Shown here piece by piece: positions 49,811 through 58,794 of a stretch of DNA of 64,000 nt. The notes beneath the pieces are model-generated. The model worked only from the letters and a program-made list of their open reading frames with translations, was not told the DNA's origin and searched no databases. A program made the translations under genes and the position numbers. Origin of the DNA: Xanthobacter oligotrophicus (lineage in GTDB: Bacteria > Pseudomonadota > Alphaproteobacteria > Rhizobiales > Xanthobacteraceae); the NCBI RefSeq assembly GCF_008364685.1, contig NZ_VTTL01000002.1, positions 186,001 through 250,000 of the forward strand, written 5' to 3'. Positions within the stretch are counted from its first letter, which is position 1. Each line of letters opens with the position of its first letter.

Positions 49811-52800
49811 CTACGGCACCACCACCGCCGTTACCGCCGCGCCCAGGCCGACGCTGGCGGAGCGCTGGGCGACGCGCACGGTGAGGGTGGCTTGCGGCGC
49901 ACCGAAATCGGCCGCCTCGTCCGCCGCCACATAAAGCAGCTGCGGCGCGTTCACCTCGAAGGCGCGCACCACGCTGGGGCCGGAGAGGATCTCCACCCGG
50001 TAGGCCTCGCTGGCCTCGCCCAGGGGCACCTCCAGCGCGTCCCAGCCGTCACCGGCGATGCGGGTGCGGCGGATGAAGGAGAGCGCCACGCCCTCCGCAG
50101 TGCGCCGCCCGCTCACATGCACCGGTGACAGCGGACGCAGGGCGAGGCCGGAGGCGGTGGCGGTCACTTCCGTGACATCCTCCGATCCCTGGTCGTCCCG
50201 CGCCGCGCCCACCCGGTAGATGGAGCTGCGCCCCAGCGCCGAGAGGCCGCTCGCCACGCTCACCAGCGTGCCGTCGATGCGCACCAGGCGCGTGCCCGCC
50301 GGCCAGCTTTCGGAGCCCGCCGCCTCGGTGCCGGCAAGGCCCCGCAGCAGGCCGGAGAGGCGGTAGGTGTCGGTGTCGATCAGCTCGGCCCCGGTGAAAG
50401 CGATGAGTTCCAGCGCCCGCCCCTCCGCCACCAAAGCGGTGAGATTGGCGCCGGCCAGCACCTCGCTTTCACGAGCCGGGATGAGGAGTGAGGATTGCAG
50501 CAGCACGTCCACGCTGTTGGAGCGGTCGAAGCGCCAGACCGGCCCCGGCGAAAGGTCAGAGATCAGCGTGCCGAAGGTGGCGGAGGCGGTGACCGGCGCC
50601 ACTACCTCGAAGCTCTCGCCATCGCCCGAGCGCCAGATGGCCAGCGTCCCCGGCCAGGGCGTGGCGGCGGCGGCAAGATATTGCAACGGAACGGGTTCCG
50701 CCTCCGACAGGGCCGGCAGGTCCAGCACCATCACCTCCGGCGGGCCTGAAACGGCGGGCAGCGCCACGCTGCCGCCGGAGGCGGGCGCCAATGCCGCGTC
50801 GAACACCTCCGGCTCGATGCTGCGGGCGGTGACGGCCAGCGCCTCCGCCTCCTCCACGCGGGTGATTTCGAGCAGCCGCGACCGCCCGTCGAGGGTGAGG
50901 CGCACGAGGTCGCCCGGCCCCAGCGCGCGATGCGAGGGCGGCAGCGAAAAGGTGAAGGTCTCGCGCCCCGCCCACAGGCCCTGAAGCCAGATGTCGGCGG
51001 CCCGCGCCATCGCCGCGTCGGAGGCCACCACGGCAAGGTCCGCATGGCTCACATGGCGGCTGCCACCCTTGAGGCGACGGGAGGAGACGGTGGCGCGGCG
51101 ATAATCCTTCAGGCTGTCCACGAAGCCGATGGAGACCTGCAGCGGCAGCTCGCTCTCCTGCGCGCGGGTGGCGGAGAGGAGCGGGTCATCCTCGCTCCGC
51201 ACCAGGTCGTCGACGCCGATCTCGCTCACCGTCCCGACGCCATGGGGGCGGAAGGCGATGCGGCCCTCCGCCTCCCCCGCCTCGAAGGCGAAGGCACGGG
51301 CCAAAGGCTCCAGCGCGTCGCGGCCGGCCATGGGCTGGTCCACCACATAGCCGTCCACCCCGCCGGAGAGGGTTGTGGCGTCCACATCGCCGACGCCGAA
51401 ATCGGCGCAGAGCGTCGCCACCAGCCCGTCGAGGGGCGCGCCGCCGAGGCGGCCGGTGAGCCAATGGCCGGTGGCCCAGTTCGCGCCATCCGCCCACACG
51501 GTCTCGGCAAGCGGAAATTGCGGGAAGGGCCGCGCGTCCCAGGTCCAGGCGAAGGCCTGCTCCACCATCCGCCCGCCGTAGAGCGGCGCAGGCGGGTTGT
51601 CGGCATCGTCCGCATCGGGGGCGAAGGCGCCGAGCACAGCCTCCAGGAAGCGGCGCTGGACGAGGTCGTCCCGCGCGCCGGTGGAGAAGGGCGGCAGGGC
51701 GTTCTCGGACGACTTGGCGTCGGGAAAGACGCTCGGCCGGTTGGCGCCCTTGTCCACGGCGGGGCAGCCCGTCTCCATCAGGCGGATGGGCTTGGCGCCG
51801 GGCGCGAACGCCGTGGGCACGGCAAGGCGGGTGCCGGCGATGCGCTCGTGATGGGCATTGGCCCACCACGCTTTGAGGTCCTTCTGGCGATACAGCCACG
51901 GCTCGCCATGGGCGTCGTCGGCGATGGGGGTGCGGACCTGCGCGGCGCGGGCGGCCTCATCCGCATAGAACCAGTCGAACGCCTCGCCGGAGGTGAGATT
52001 GGCCTTCAGATAGGCGCGGTCGTGGATGTCGCTGGCGAGTGCCGCATCGAGATGGCCGGCGCCGTCGCGCCAGTCGGCCAGCGGCGGATAGAAATCGATG
52101 CCGATGAAGTCCACCGCCGGCGCGCTCCACACCACATCCAGCGGAAAGCGCACGTCGCCGTTGGCCATCACCTGCGCGCCATATTCAGTCCAGTCGGCGG
52201 CGTAGGAGACGCGAATGCCGGAGCCCACCACCGCCTTCACGTCGGCGGCGAGGGCGGCCAGCGCCTCGGCGGCGGGACAGGCGCCGGTGTCGTCGGTGAG
52301 GCGGGTGAGCGCCACCATCTCCGAGCCGATGAGGATGGCCTCCACGCCCCCCGCCGCCACCGCCAGATGCGCGTAGTGGAGCACCATGCGCCTGAGGCTC
52401 CATTCGGCCGGGCCGTGATAGAACACGCTGGTGCCGTAGCGGGTGAAATCCCCCGGCGCGGCACTGCCGAACAGGGCCGCCACCTGCGCCCGGCAGGCGG
52501 CGGTTCCGTCCGCCGAGCCCGGCCGGCCGGGCGCGGGATCGCACACGATGCGCCCGCGCCAGGGATAGGCCGGCTGGGCGGCAGCGCCGGTCCAGGGATC
52601 GGGGCGGGTGTTGGCGGCGGGAATGTCCATCATCACGAAGGGGTTCAGCGTCACCTTAAGGCCAGCCTCCTTCAGCCGGGCGATGGCCCGCACCACGCTG
52701 TCGTCGGAGGGCGTGCCGCCATAAGCCGAGCGGCCCTCGTACTGGGAGACGGCGAGGGCGCTGAACCGCGTCTCGCCGCCCACGGTCCAGGCGACGGAGG

Positions 52801-53710
52801 TGGTCTTGTCGGTGCGCTCGGTGCGCGGGCGCACGGTGCAGGCGCCGGCCCTCAGGTCGTCGCCGAACCACGCCACCACGAGGGACACACGCTCCACGTT
52901 CGGGCAGGTGCCCGTGAGCTGGTCGATGGCCACTTCGAAATCGCTCGACGCGGTGCTGACATGGCGGTTCTCCCGGCCATAGCGCGACCGCCCGTGCAAC
53001 TGGCGGATGGTGCGGGTGTCGTAGGCGAACTCGCTGGCGCCGGGGATCAGCGTCACCGCCCGCACCTGCCGCTCCAGCGCGCCCACCGCACGCTCCACCT
53101 CCACGGTGATCTGGGGCAGGCGATTGCCGTAGTCGGTCAGCTCCAGGTTCTCGAACACCACATAGGCGACGCCGCGATAGGCCGGCGTCGCGCCCACCCC
53201 CTGCCGCGCCTCGATGAGGGGATCGGGCACCTGCGCCGCGTCGCCGAGATGGAGGCGCACGGTAATGCGGCGGGTGTCCAGCAGCTTGCCGTCGGCCCAG
53301 ATGCGGCCGATGCGCGAGACCGGCCCCTCGCACACCGCCACGGCGAAATTGCCGTAATAGGTGTAGGTCGTGGTGGTGGGCGCGGAGGACTTGAGGCTGG
53401 AGCCCTTGCCGCCGGTGGACTGGGTGGAGGTGGTGGCCACCTCCTTCAGCTTCGTCGCCCAGATGACCTGGCCGGCAAGACGCGCACGGCCATAGACGCG
53501 CGGCAGTGGCGTGCCCTCGGTGGAGCCCATCACGTCGAGGTCGGTGAGGCGCGGGCCTTCCGTGTTGCGCGAGCGGTTGCCGCCGAACAGCGCGCCATCG
53601 ATGACCGCGCCGCCGAGGGCGCCCAGCGCCCGCCCGGCGATGGCGCCGACGGGCCCGAACAGCGCGCCGCCGACAAGGCTGCCGGCCGCGCCGAGAAGCA
53701 GGGTCGCCAT
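49811..53710 (-). CDS. GTA-type baseplate hub (gp15, TIM-barrel and tail-tip domains)
   Basis: 1299 residues. Glycine-zipper N-terminus (LLLGAAGSLVGGALFGPVGAIAGRALGALGG), then tail-tip domain (TPLPRVYGRARLAGQVIWATKL), a GTA TIM-barrel-like domain (about 390-760), a hub domain with PxxYSV-like beta regions, and fibronectin-like C-terminal parts. Matches the Rcc01698 'megatron' hub that pierces the target envelope. Largest structural protein; preceded by the NlpC/P60 gene after 29 bp. Confidence 0.94.
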   Translation of the reverse strand: MATLLLGAAGSLVGGALFGPVGAIAGRALGALGGAVIDGALFGGNRSRNTEGPRLTDLDVMGSTEGTPLPRVYGRARLAGQVIWATKLKEVATTSTQSTGGKGSSLKSSAPTTTTYTYYGNFAVAVCEGPVSRIGRIWADGKLLDTRRITVRLHLGDAAQVPDPLIEARQGVGATPAYRGVAYVVFENLELTDYGNRLPQITVEVERAVGALERQVRAVTLIPGASEFAYDTRTIRQLHGRSRYGRENRHVSTASSDFEVAIDQLTGTCPNVERVSLVVAWFGDDLRAGACTVRPRTERTDKTTSVAWTVGGETRFSALAVSQYEGRSAYGGTPSDDSVVRAIARLKEAGLKVTLNPFVMMDIPAANTRPDPWTGAAAQPAYPWRGRIVCDPAPGRPGSADGTAACRAQVAALFGSAAPGDFTRYGTSVFYHGPAEWSLRRMVLHYAHLAVAAGGVEAILIGSEMVALTRLTDDTGACPAAEALAALAADVKAVVGSGIRVSYAADWTEYGAQVMANGDVRFPLDVVWSAPAVDFIGIDFYPPLADWRDGAGHLDAALASDIHDRAYLKANLTSGEAFDWFYADEAARAAQVRTPIADDAHGEPWLYRQKDLKAWWANAHHERIAGTRLAVPTAFAPGAKPIRLMETGCPAVDKGANRPSVFPDAKSSENALPPFSTGARDDLVQRRFLEAVLGAFAPDADDADNPPAPLYGGRMVEQAFAWTWDARPFPQFPLAETVWADGANWATGHWLTGRLGGAPLDGLVATLCADFGVGDVDATTLSGGVDGYVVDQPMAGRDALEPLARAFAFEAGEAEGRIAFRPHGVGTVSEIGVDDLVRSEDDPLLSATRAQESELPLQVSIGFVDSLKDYRRATVSSRRLKGGSRHVSHADLAVVASDAAMARAADIWLQGLWAGRETFTFSLPPSHRALGPGDLVRLTLDGRSRLLEITRVEEAEALAVTARSIEPEVFDAALAPASGGSVALPAVSGPPEVMVLDLPALSEAEPVPLQYLAAAATPWPGTLAIWRSGDGESFEVVAPVTASATFGTLISDLSPGPVWRFDRSNSVDVLLQSSLLIPARESEVLAGANLTALVAEGRALELIAFTGAELIDTDTYRLSGLLRGLAGTEAAGSESWPAGTRLVRIDGTLVSVASGLSALGRSSIYRVGAARDDQGSEDVTEVTATASGLALRPLSPVHVSGRRTAEGVALSFIRRTRIAGDGWDALEVPLGEASEAYRVEILSGPSVVRAFEVNAPQLLYVAADEAADFGAPQATLTVRVAQRSASVGLGAAVTAVVVP

Positions 53711-53739
53711 GGGATGTCCTCAGGATCTGGAAAGGGGCG

Positions 53740-54180
53740 CTACGCGACACCCGGAAAGGCGAAGGCGAAGGCGAGGCGGCGGCGCCACCAGGGCGCCAGA
53801 TGGCCCTCGCACACCCGCGCGCCGTCATAGGCGTGGACCATGCGGCCGCCGTCTGAGAGGATCGCCGCGTGCTTGGCCGGAAGGTGCGCGCGGAAGCGGA
53901 ACAGCAGCACGTCGCCGGGCTGCGCCGCTTCCACCGGCACCACATTGAGGCAGCGCCCCGCCGCCTCCGCCAGGGTCTCGCGACGGCCGGCCTCGGCCCA
54001 ATCCGGCGCATAGGACGGCATGTCCTCCGGCTCGGGGCCGATCAGTTCTCGCCACACTCCGCGCACGAGGCCGAGGCAATCCGCCCCCTGCCCCTTCAGC
54101 GAGGCGCGATGGAGGTAGGGCGTGCCGATCCAGCTGCGCGCCTCTTTGAGGACGGCGGCACGGGTGAGGGGCGCGGTCAT
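53740..54180 (-). CDS. NlpC/P60 cell-wall peptidase of the tail (GTA gp14)
   Basis: 146 residues with NlpC/P60 motif: catalytic Cys35 in QGADCLGLVRGVW and His in KHAAILSD. Cuts peptidoglycan peptides during DNA entry. ATG overlaps the DUF2163 stop (ATGA). Order gp12-gp13-gp14-gp15 as in R. capsulatus GTA. Confidence 0.93.
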   Translation of the reverse strand: MTAPLTRAAVLKEARSWIGTPYLHRASLKGQGADCLGLVRGVWRELIGPEPEDMPSYAPDWAEAGRRETLAEAAGRCLNVVPVEAAQPGDVLLFRFRAHLPAKHAAILSDGGRMVHAYDGARVCEGHLAPWWRRRLAFAFAFPGVA

Positions 54181-55067
54181 TCCATGAGGCTCCCGTCGTA
54201 TCCGCCCTCGCCGGGAATGGCGACGGAGATGACGAAATCGTTGCCCGGCATGTGCGGGAACCCGCGGAAATTGAGCGCGTTCACGAAACGGTCGCGGCAG
54301 GTCGAAAACTGCTTGTCGCAGCCGGCCGTCAGCACGATCACATCCCCCTCGACCACCGCGAAGGTTGGGCGCTGCCACAGGCGCAGCAGCACCCCTTCGG
54401 CATCTACGAGATGCGCCTTCACCTCAGTGACGAAGCCCGCATTGGCGCCGCTGGAAAACCGTGCGCGACCGCGTGCGAAGGCCGCCTTCTCAAAGGTGGA
54501 CAGGCCACTGACGCGCAGGCTCAGCGCGCCCTCGACCGCCACCACCGTGGCGTTCGCCCCATGGGCCGGGAGTGTGAGGTCCACGCCGCAGCGCGCGTCG
54601 CCGAGATCGGCATCGCAGGTCGAGGACAACAGCCGCCCGCGGGTCTGGTTCAGGCCATCGGAGAGGCTGCGGATCTCGGCGGTGAAGACGCCGTCCTGGG
54701 CACGCACCTCGCCGATGGTGCCTCGCCGCAGCAGCAGGTGCTGGCCGGGGTCCTGCCAATTCACCAGCAGCAGGTCGATGGACGCGCCGTCATAAAGGCC
54801 GGCGGCGAGATCGTCCTCCGACAGCGCATCGTGGGACAGCGCGCCCGACACCTCGGCGCCGGTCACTGCAAGGCCGGCTGCCAGCGTGCTCTGCGAGCCG
54901 GAAATGCCCGATGCCGCCTTGCAGGTGACGCCATCGACCACGAGGTCGCGATCATGGTCGGTGAAGCCGGTGACGAGGCCGTCGCTCCGCGTCACGCGCC
55001 AGGCATGGCACAGGGTGGTGGCGCCCGACGCCATATGGGTCGCGAGTGCAGAAGGAAGGGTGCGCAT
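54177..55067 (-). CDS. DUF2163 tail protein (GTA gp13)
   Basis: 296 residues of the DUF2163/phage-BR0599 family: LCHAWRVTRSDG, GFTDHDRDLVVDGVTCKAASGISGS, and the Cys-rich C-terminal CDKQFSTCRDRFVNALNFRGFPHMPG, which likely binds iron-sulfur or metal as in the GTA baseplate protein. ATG at 55067. Confidence 0.93.
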   Translation of the reverse strand: MRTLPSALATHMASGATTLCHAWRVTRSDGLVTGFTDHDRDLVVDGVTCKAASGISGSQSTLAAGLAVTGAEVSGALSHDALSEDDLAAGLYDGASIDLLLVNWQDPGQHLLLRRGTIGEVRAQDGVFTAEIRSLSDGLNQTRGRLLSSTCDADLGDARCGVDLTLPAHGANATVVAVEGALSLRVSGLSTFEKAAFARGRARFSSGANAGFVTEVKAHLVDAEGVLLRLWQRPTFAVVEGDVIVLTAGCDKQFSTCRDRFVNALNFRGFPHMPGNDFVISVAIPGEGGYDGSLME

Positions 55068-55073
55068 TTCGCC

Positions 55074-55715
55074 TCACACGCGGATCTCGATGACGGGGAT
55101 GCGCGGGATGTCGCCCGCGGCGAAAGCGGAGAGATTCACCTCGAGGAAATCGGTGTCGAAACGCACCGGCACATCGAAGGAAAAACCGGCCGACACGACG
55201 GCGGACGCGGGGGGAACGGAAGGCGCCGCGAAGGTGATTTCGCCGCGCGTCGCATCCAGAGAAAAATGCGTATTTTCAATGTATTCAACCCCGTTTACGG
55301 AGACGCGCACGCTGCCAGGAACCGGCTTGGTGATGGCCCGCGCATAGGGCGCATGGAGACCGCCGTAGGTCTTCACCAGAGCGAAGGTTGCGCGCGCGCC
55401 GTCGCCGGTTCCGATCACCTGGTCGAGGGGTGTCATCGCGTGTCCCGGCGGCGCGGAGGAATGGTCGAGGCGATCGCGCCAGCGGAAGCCGTAGAGACGC
55501 CCGCGACGCTCCTCGAAAAAGCTCACCACATCGGCGAGCGCGGCGAGGCTCTTCACCCCGTATCCGGCGTCCCAGCGACGGCGCGAATCAGCCTGTCGCG
55601 TGTTGCGTTCCTCGCGTCCGGATGCTGTAGTGATCACCTCGGTGACGCGCTCGGGACCGCCTGAAGCGCCCAGCGCGACCTCCAGCGGGAACAAAATCTC
55701 ATGGAAGGCGGCCAT
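55074..55715 (-). CDS. DUF2460 distal tail protein (GTA gp12)
   Basis: 213 residues, DUF2460 family (FHEILFPLEVALGASGGPERVTEVITTASGREERNT, VSFFEERRGRLYGFRWRDRLDH, VPVRFDTDFLEV). Joins tail tube to baseplate. ATG at 55715. In GTAs gp11 immediately precedes gp12; here 1.9 kb with two opposite-strand genes lies between. Confidence 0.93.
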   Translation of the reverse strand: MAAFHEILFPLEVALGASGGPERVTEVITTASGREERNTRQADSRRRWDAGYGVKSLAALADVVSFFEERRGRLYGFRWRDRLDHSSAPPGHAMTPLDQVIGTGDGARATFALVKTYGGLHAPYARAITKPVPGSVRVSVNGVEYIENTHFSLDATRGEITFAAPSVPPASAVVSAGFSFDVPVRFDTDFLEVNLSAFAAGDIPRIPVIEIRV

Positions 55716-55824
55716 ATGATGCCCCTATTCCCCAATTCTTAGGCGAAAACAGTAGAGACGGCCTTGACATAGTTGAACGTGACGCCTTGACTTTGCTCCG
55801 CCCCGTTGAGCATGGAGCGAAAGC

Positions 55825-56514
55825 ATGGCCACCAAGCCCGCAAAAAAGCCGGCCGCCGCCGCAGAGAAACCCGCCGAAAAGGCACCCGTCCCGAAGGCTG
55901 CGGCGAAGGCCGCTCCCAAGGCGGCTGCTGCCAAAAGCACAGCACCCAAGACCGCAGCGACTCCCGCAGCTGCCCCGAAGGCCGCCGCACCGAAGGCCCC
56001 CGCGAAAGCCGCGGCACCCAAGGCCGCTGCTCCGAAGGCTGCAGCCCCCAAGCCTGCTGCAAAGCCCGCTGCTGCCCCCAAGGCCGCCGCGAAGCCCGCC
56101 GCCGCCAAGAAGGCCGCAGCGCCCAAAGCTGCGGCACCCAAGCCCGCGGCTGAGAAGCCTGCCCCGAAGGCCGTCGCGGCCAAGTCGCCGGCACCGAAGG
56201 CTGCATCCGCCAAGGCTGCCAAGCCCGCCGCCGAGAAGCCTGCGAAGGCCCCGGCCAAGGCCGCAGCGAAGCCTGCCGCCAAGCCCGCCGAGGTGAAAGC
56301 CCCCGCGAAGGCGGCCGCTCCCAAGCCCGCGGCCAAGGCTGCGAAGCCCGCTGCTGCGAAGGCCGCACCTGCGCCGGAAGCCAAGGCTGCTGCCCCTAAG
56401 GCTGCCGCCCCCAAGGCTGCTGCGAAGCCGGCCGCCAAGAAGGCTGCTGCGCCCAAGGCCGCTGCTCCGAAGCCTGCCGCTGCGAAGGCCCCCAAGGCCG
56501 CCGCCAAGAAGTGA
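55825..56514 (+). CDS. Histone H1-like Ala/Lys/Pro-rich protein
   Basis: 229 residues made almost wholly of Ala, Lys and Pro (repeats of KAAAPKAA, KPAAKPA and the like), like eukaryotic H1 tails, AlgP and chlamydial Hc proteins. Such proteins bind and condense DNA without a fold. ATG at 55825 has GGAG 7 bp upstream. Read opposite to the phage genes around it; a TTGACA-17-TTGACT candidate promoter lies at 55764-55792. Whether it serves the particle or the host nucleoid is unknown. Confidence 0.88.
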   Translation: MATKPAKKPAAAAEKPAEKAPVPKAAAKAAPKAAAAKSTAPKTAATPAAAPKAAAPKAPAKAAAPKAAAPKAAAPKPAAKPAAAPKAAAKPAAAKKAAAPKAAAPKPAAEKPAPKAVAAKSPAPKAASAKAAKPAAEKPAKAPAKAAAKPAAKPAEVKAPAKAAAPKPAAKAAKPAAAKAAPAPEAKAAAPKAAAPKAAAKPAAKKAAAPKAAAPKPAAAKAPKAAAKK

Positions 56515-57265
56515 GGTTCGCTTCCCCGATGGCTGGCACTCGGCACACCGCCGGAGTGCCCCATCGGAGCGAGACACGCCTGTCGCCTACGGGCGGCGGA
56601 TGAACAGGGCCCGCATCCGGATCGGCAGAACGGATGCGGCCTGTGCTTGCATTTCCAAAGACGGGCGACACGTTCGCATGGCCCGTCTTCATCGCGCGTA
56701 TTCGAGGCTCCGGCTGTCGGCCCGCATCCTGTTGTCGGCCCACACCGGCGTCGCGACTTCCCGTCCGAAACCGTCGCGCCAGAGCCCCGGCGCCTTGGGG
56801 CCGGTCGCGACAGGCGCGTCGCTAACGGCATGTGGTCACCCAAGAGCTGCATGCGCTGCAGCCCTCTGACGGACGCATGCGCGCGGAGCGCTCGCACGGG
56901 TTTCGGTCACCGTCCCGCGCAGCCTCCTTGTGCGCCGTCACCCGGATGGAATACGCGCGGGTCTGCCTGCGTCTCGACTTGATCGGACGCCGCGTTTTCC
57001 TGGACCGAGAGGGCGATCCACCCATCAGCGTGAGCTAATCCGACCGGATCGCGCGCTATGCCGGACGGCGTCGGCACGGTAACTACGCGGCTGTTTTTCC
57101 AGTGCCGACCTGACCTTAAGGCACGCCCGCGCCCGCGCAGCGGGGATTTTCGTGCGGCCTCGGGCGCGCTATGGTCGGCCGGCCCGCCTTGATGCGGCGG
57201 GCTCAATCTGGACCCGCACCATGCCCGACGCCGCTTCGTTCCCGCCCTGCCCCGCGCCGCGCGCC
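56515..57265. other. Non-coding gap within the GTA-type cluster
   Basis: 750 bp. Several overlapping frames exist, but none has ribosome site plus family features. Two hairpins are seen: 56535-56541/56554-56560 and CCGCATCCG/CGGATGCGG (56611-56619/56631-56639), either of which may end the H1-like transcript. Confidence 0.45.
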
Positions 57266-57601
57266 ATGCGCTTTGCGCCCGTGGGCCGACGCCCGTCGCG
57301 GGCGGTCGGCGCGCTGGCCGCCGGCCTCGCCGCGCTCCTCCTGGCCGCATTCCCTCTGGCGGGGAGCGCGCAGGCCCAGTCGGCGGCCGCGAAGAAAGAG
57401 GATACCAGTTGCGCCCAGTACGGCGCCGGCTTCCAGAAGGTGCCGGGCGGCACCTCCTGCGTGCGCACCGGCGCAACGGTGAGGGCGGAAGGCTTCAGCG
57501 GCACCGCCCTCACCGGCGCGCCGAACCAGTTCGGCGGTACCCCGTCCGGCAGCGGCACCACCGCCACCGACACCAGCGACCCGTGGAAGAGCGCACGCTG
57601 A
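57266..57601 (+). CDS. Small exported protein with porin-signature motif
   Basis: About 111 residues: signal peptide (hydrophobic core VGALAAGLAALLLAAFPLAGSAQAQ), then CAQYGAGFQKVPGGTSCVRTGATVRAE. This is the N-terminal signature of alphaproteobacterial porins (C..YG.GF..IPGT..C...G..VR), followed only by a short Gly/Thr-rich tail. A beta barrel is missing, so it is not a porin. ATG at 57266 taken; 57221 possible. Opposite strand to phage genes; may be a stand-alone signature domain. Confidence 0.55.
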   Translation: MRFAPVGRRPSRAVGALAAGLAALLLAAFPLAGSAQAQSAAAKKEDTSCAQYGAGFQKVPGGTSCVRTGATVRAEGFSGTALTGAPNQFGGTPSGSGTTATDTSDPWKSAR

Positions 57602-57617
57602 AGCTGAACCCCAGCGC

Positions 57618-58190
57618 TCACGCCCCGCGCTGTCCGCGCGCCACCGCCCGTGCCACCAGGCCGGACAGATAGGCCTCCGAGCGACGGAAGCCGGCCACGT
57701 CCGGCGTGGAGACATTCACCGTCACCGCCGCGCGTCCCGCCCCTTCGGCCGAGCGCACGCCGAGCTTGCCATCGGCGCCGCGCGCCAAAGGCAGGATGGC
57801 CTCCGCCCCCTTCTCGCCCATGAGGCCGAGACTGGAGCCGCCGAGCGGAAAATAGGTTGGCGCCGCCACCACGCCGCCGCGCGCGAACGGCATCACCCGG
57901 CCTTCCGAGATCACCCCGCCATGGGCGAAGCCGAGCCCACCGGCCGCCCCTGACAAGAGCGAGGACAGCCCGCTCTCCAACGGCTTCAGGGCCGCCGTGA
58001 GGGCAAGGTTGGAGAGCCGCGCGGCGAGCTGCTCCAGCACGCTGCCGAGGTCCTTGCCCTGCACGGCGATGCCGGTGAAGGCGGAAGCCAGCGCCGAGGC
58101 GAAGCCCTTGGCGGACACCTCCACTTCGCCCAGCGCTGCCTTGGCGGTGCGGGTGTCCACCTCGATGGCGATATCGACGGTCTCGGTCAT
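57618..58190 (-). CDS. Short tail tape-measure protein (GTA gp11)
   Basis: 190 residues (VDIAIEVDTRTAKAALGEVEVSAKGFASALASAFTGIAVQGKDLGSVLEQLAARLSNLAL; then GGVISEGRVMPFARGGVVAAPTYFPLGGSSLGLMGEKGAEAILPLARGADGKLGV), as in GTA tape measures. It sets tail length; the small size predicts a short tail. 10 bp after the chaperone gene. Confidence 0.92.
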   Translation of the reverse strand: MTETVDIAIEVDTRTAKAALGEVEVSAKGFASALASAFTGIAVQGKDLGSVLEQLAARLSNLALTAALKPLESGLSSLLSGAAGGLGFAHGGVISEGRVMPFARGGVVAAPTYFPLGGSSLGLMGEKGAEAILPLARGADGKLGVRSAEGAGRAAVTVNVSTPDVAGFRRSEAYLSGLVARAVARGQRGA

Positions 58191-58199
58191 GGGTCGGCC

Positions 58200-58412
58200 T
58201 CAGGACAGATCGGGGAAGCGCTTCATCAGCGCGGACAGGTCGGGTCGCGAAAGGTGGTCCGGCGCGGGCGGCAGAAGAGCCGAGACGGCGGCGGCCAGCT
58301 CGCGCGGCGTCATGCGCCAGAAGGCATCGGGGCTAAGCCGCAGCAGGCCGAAGCCGGCGCCCATGGCCGCCGCCCAGGGAAAGGGACGGGCGGCTGCGGG
58401 CGCCGGCCTCAG
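58200..58412 (-). CDS. Tail assembly chaperone, DUF2376 type (GTA gp10.1)
   Basis: Up to 70 residues (RPFPWAAAMGAGFGLLRLSPDAFWRMTPRELAAAVSALL), a close match to the phage tail assembly chaperone family. The FPW motif normally belongs to the protein, but the only ATG (58364) lies after it. A CTG at 58412 overlapping the upstream stop (CTGA) would restore it, so start choice is open: 58412 (CTG) or 58364 (ATG, 54 residues). Confidence 0.85.
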   Translation of the reverse strand: MRPAPAAARPFPWAAAMGAGFGLLRLSPDAFWRMTPRELAAAVSALLPPAPDHLSRPDLSALMKRFPDLS

Positions 58413-58765
58413 GTCCGCTGCGGCGACGGAGGGGACGCCGACGCCTGCCCCGTCGCATCGGCCGCGAAGGTGATGGCAAGAAGCTCCGCGACGATGCGCG
58501 CGAAGCCCGCCGCGCCGCCATCGGCGCGCATGCGCTCCACCTCGGCGAGGGTCACGCTCTCGCCTGCCCCGTTGAGGCCGGCGGCGATGATGCGCGCCGC
58601 ATCGCGGGCCGACAGGCGGCCTTTTTCGAAGCGCGCGGCCAGCGCCATGAGGTCGTCGGCGCCGAACGCGCTCTCCAGCTCCGCGAGGGCGCCGAGGGTG
58701 AGCACCAGGACGCGCACGCGTCCATCGAGCACGGCCGCGATCTCGCCGCGTCGGGCATTGGGCAT
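58409..58765 (-). CDS. GTA tail assembly chaperone (TAC_11)
   Basis: 118 residues of the gene-transfer-agent family TAC (MPNARRGEIAAVLDGRVRVLVLTLGALAELESAFGADDLMALAARF; LSARDAARIIAAGLNGAG; LAITFA). Chaperones tail tube/tape assembly. ATG at 58765 after GGACAT-type site. Confidence 0.92.
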   Translation of the reverse strand: MPNARRGEIAAVLDGRVRVLVLTLGALAELESAFGADDLMALAARFEKGRLSARDAARIIAAGLNGAGESVTLAEVERMRADGGAAGFARIVAELLAITFAADATGQASASPPSPQRT

Positions 58766-58794
58766 GGGATGTCCTTTCGGGGAATGGGCCGGCG

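Noticed and set aside
50930-53830. 966-codon plus-strand frame opposite the hub gene
   Set aside because: Antisense composition (Gly/His/Arg/Ala), no domain; hub protein is clearly real.
55825-56514. H1-like frame as a repeat artefact or as part of the reverse-strand frames
   Set aside because: The plus frame has a ribosome site and the Ala/Lys/Pro composition of known DNA-binding tails; reverse frames are Gly/Leu/Ala-rich shadows of the same repeats.
56600-57038. Several 60-110-codon frames in the gap after the H1-like gene
   Set aside because: Mutually overlapping, without ribosome sites or conserved features.
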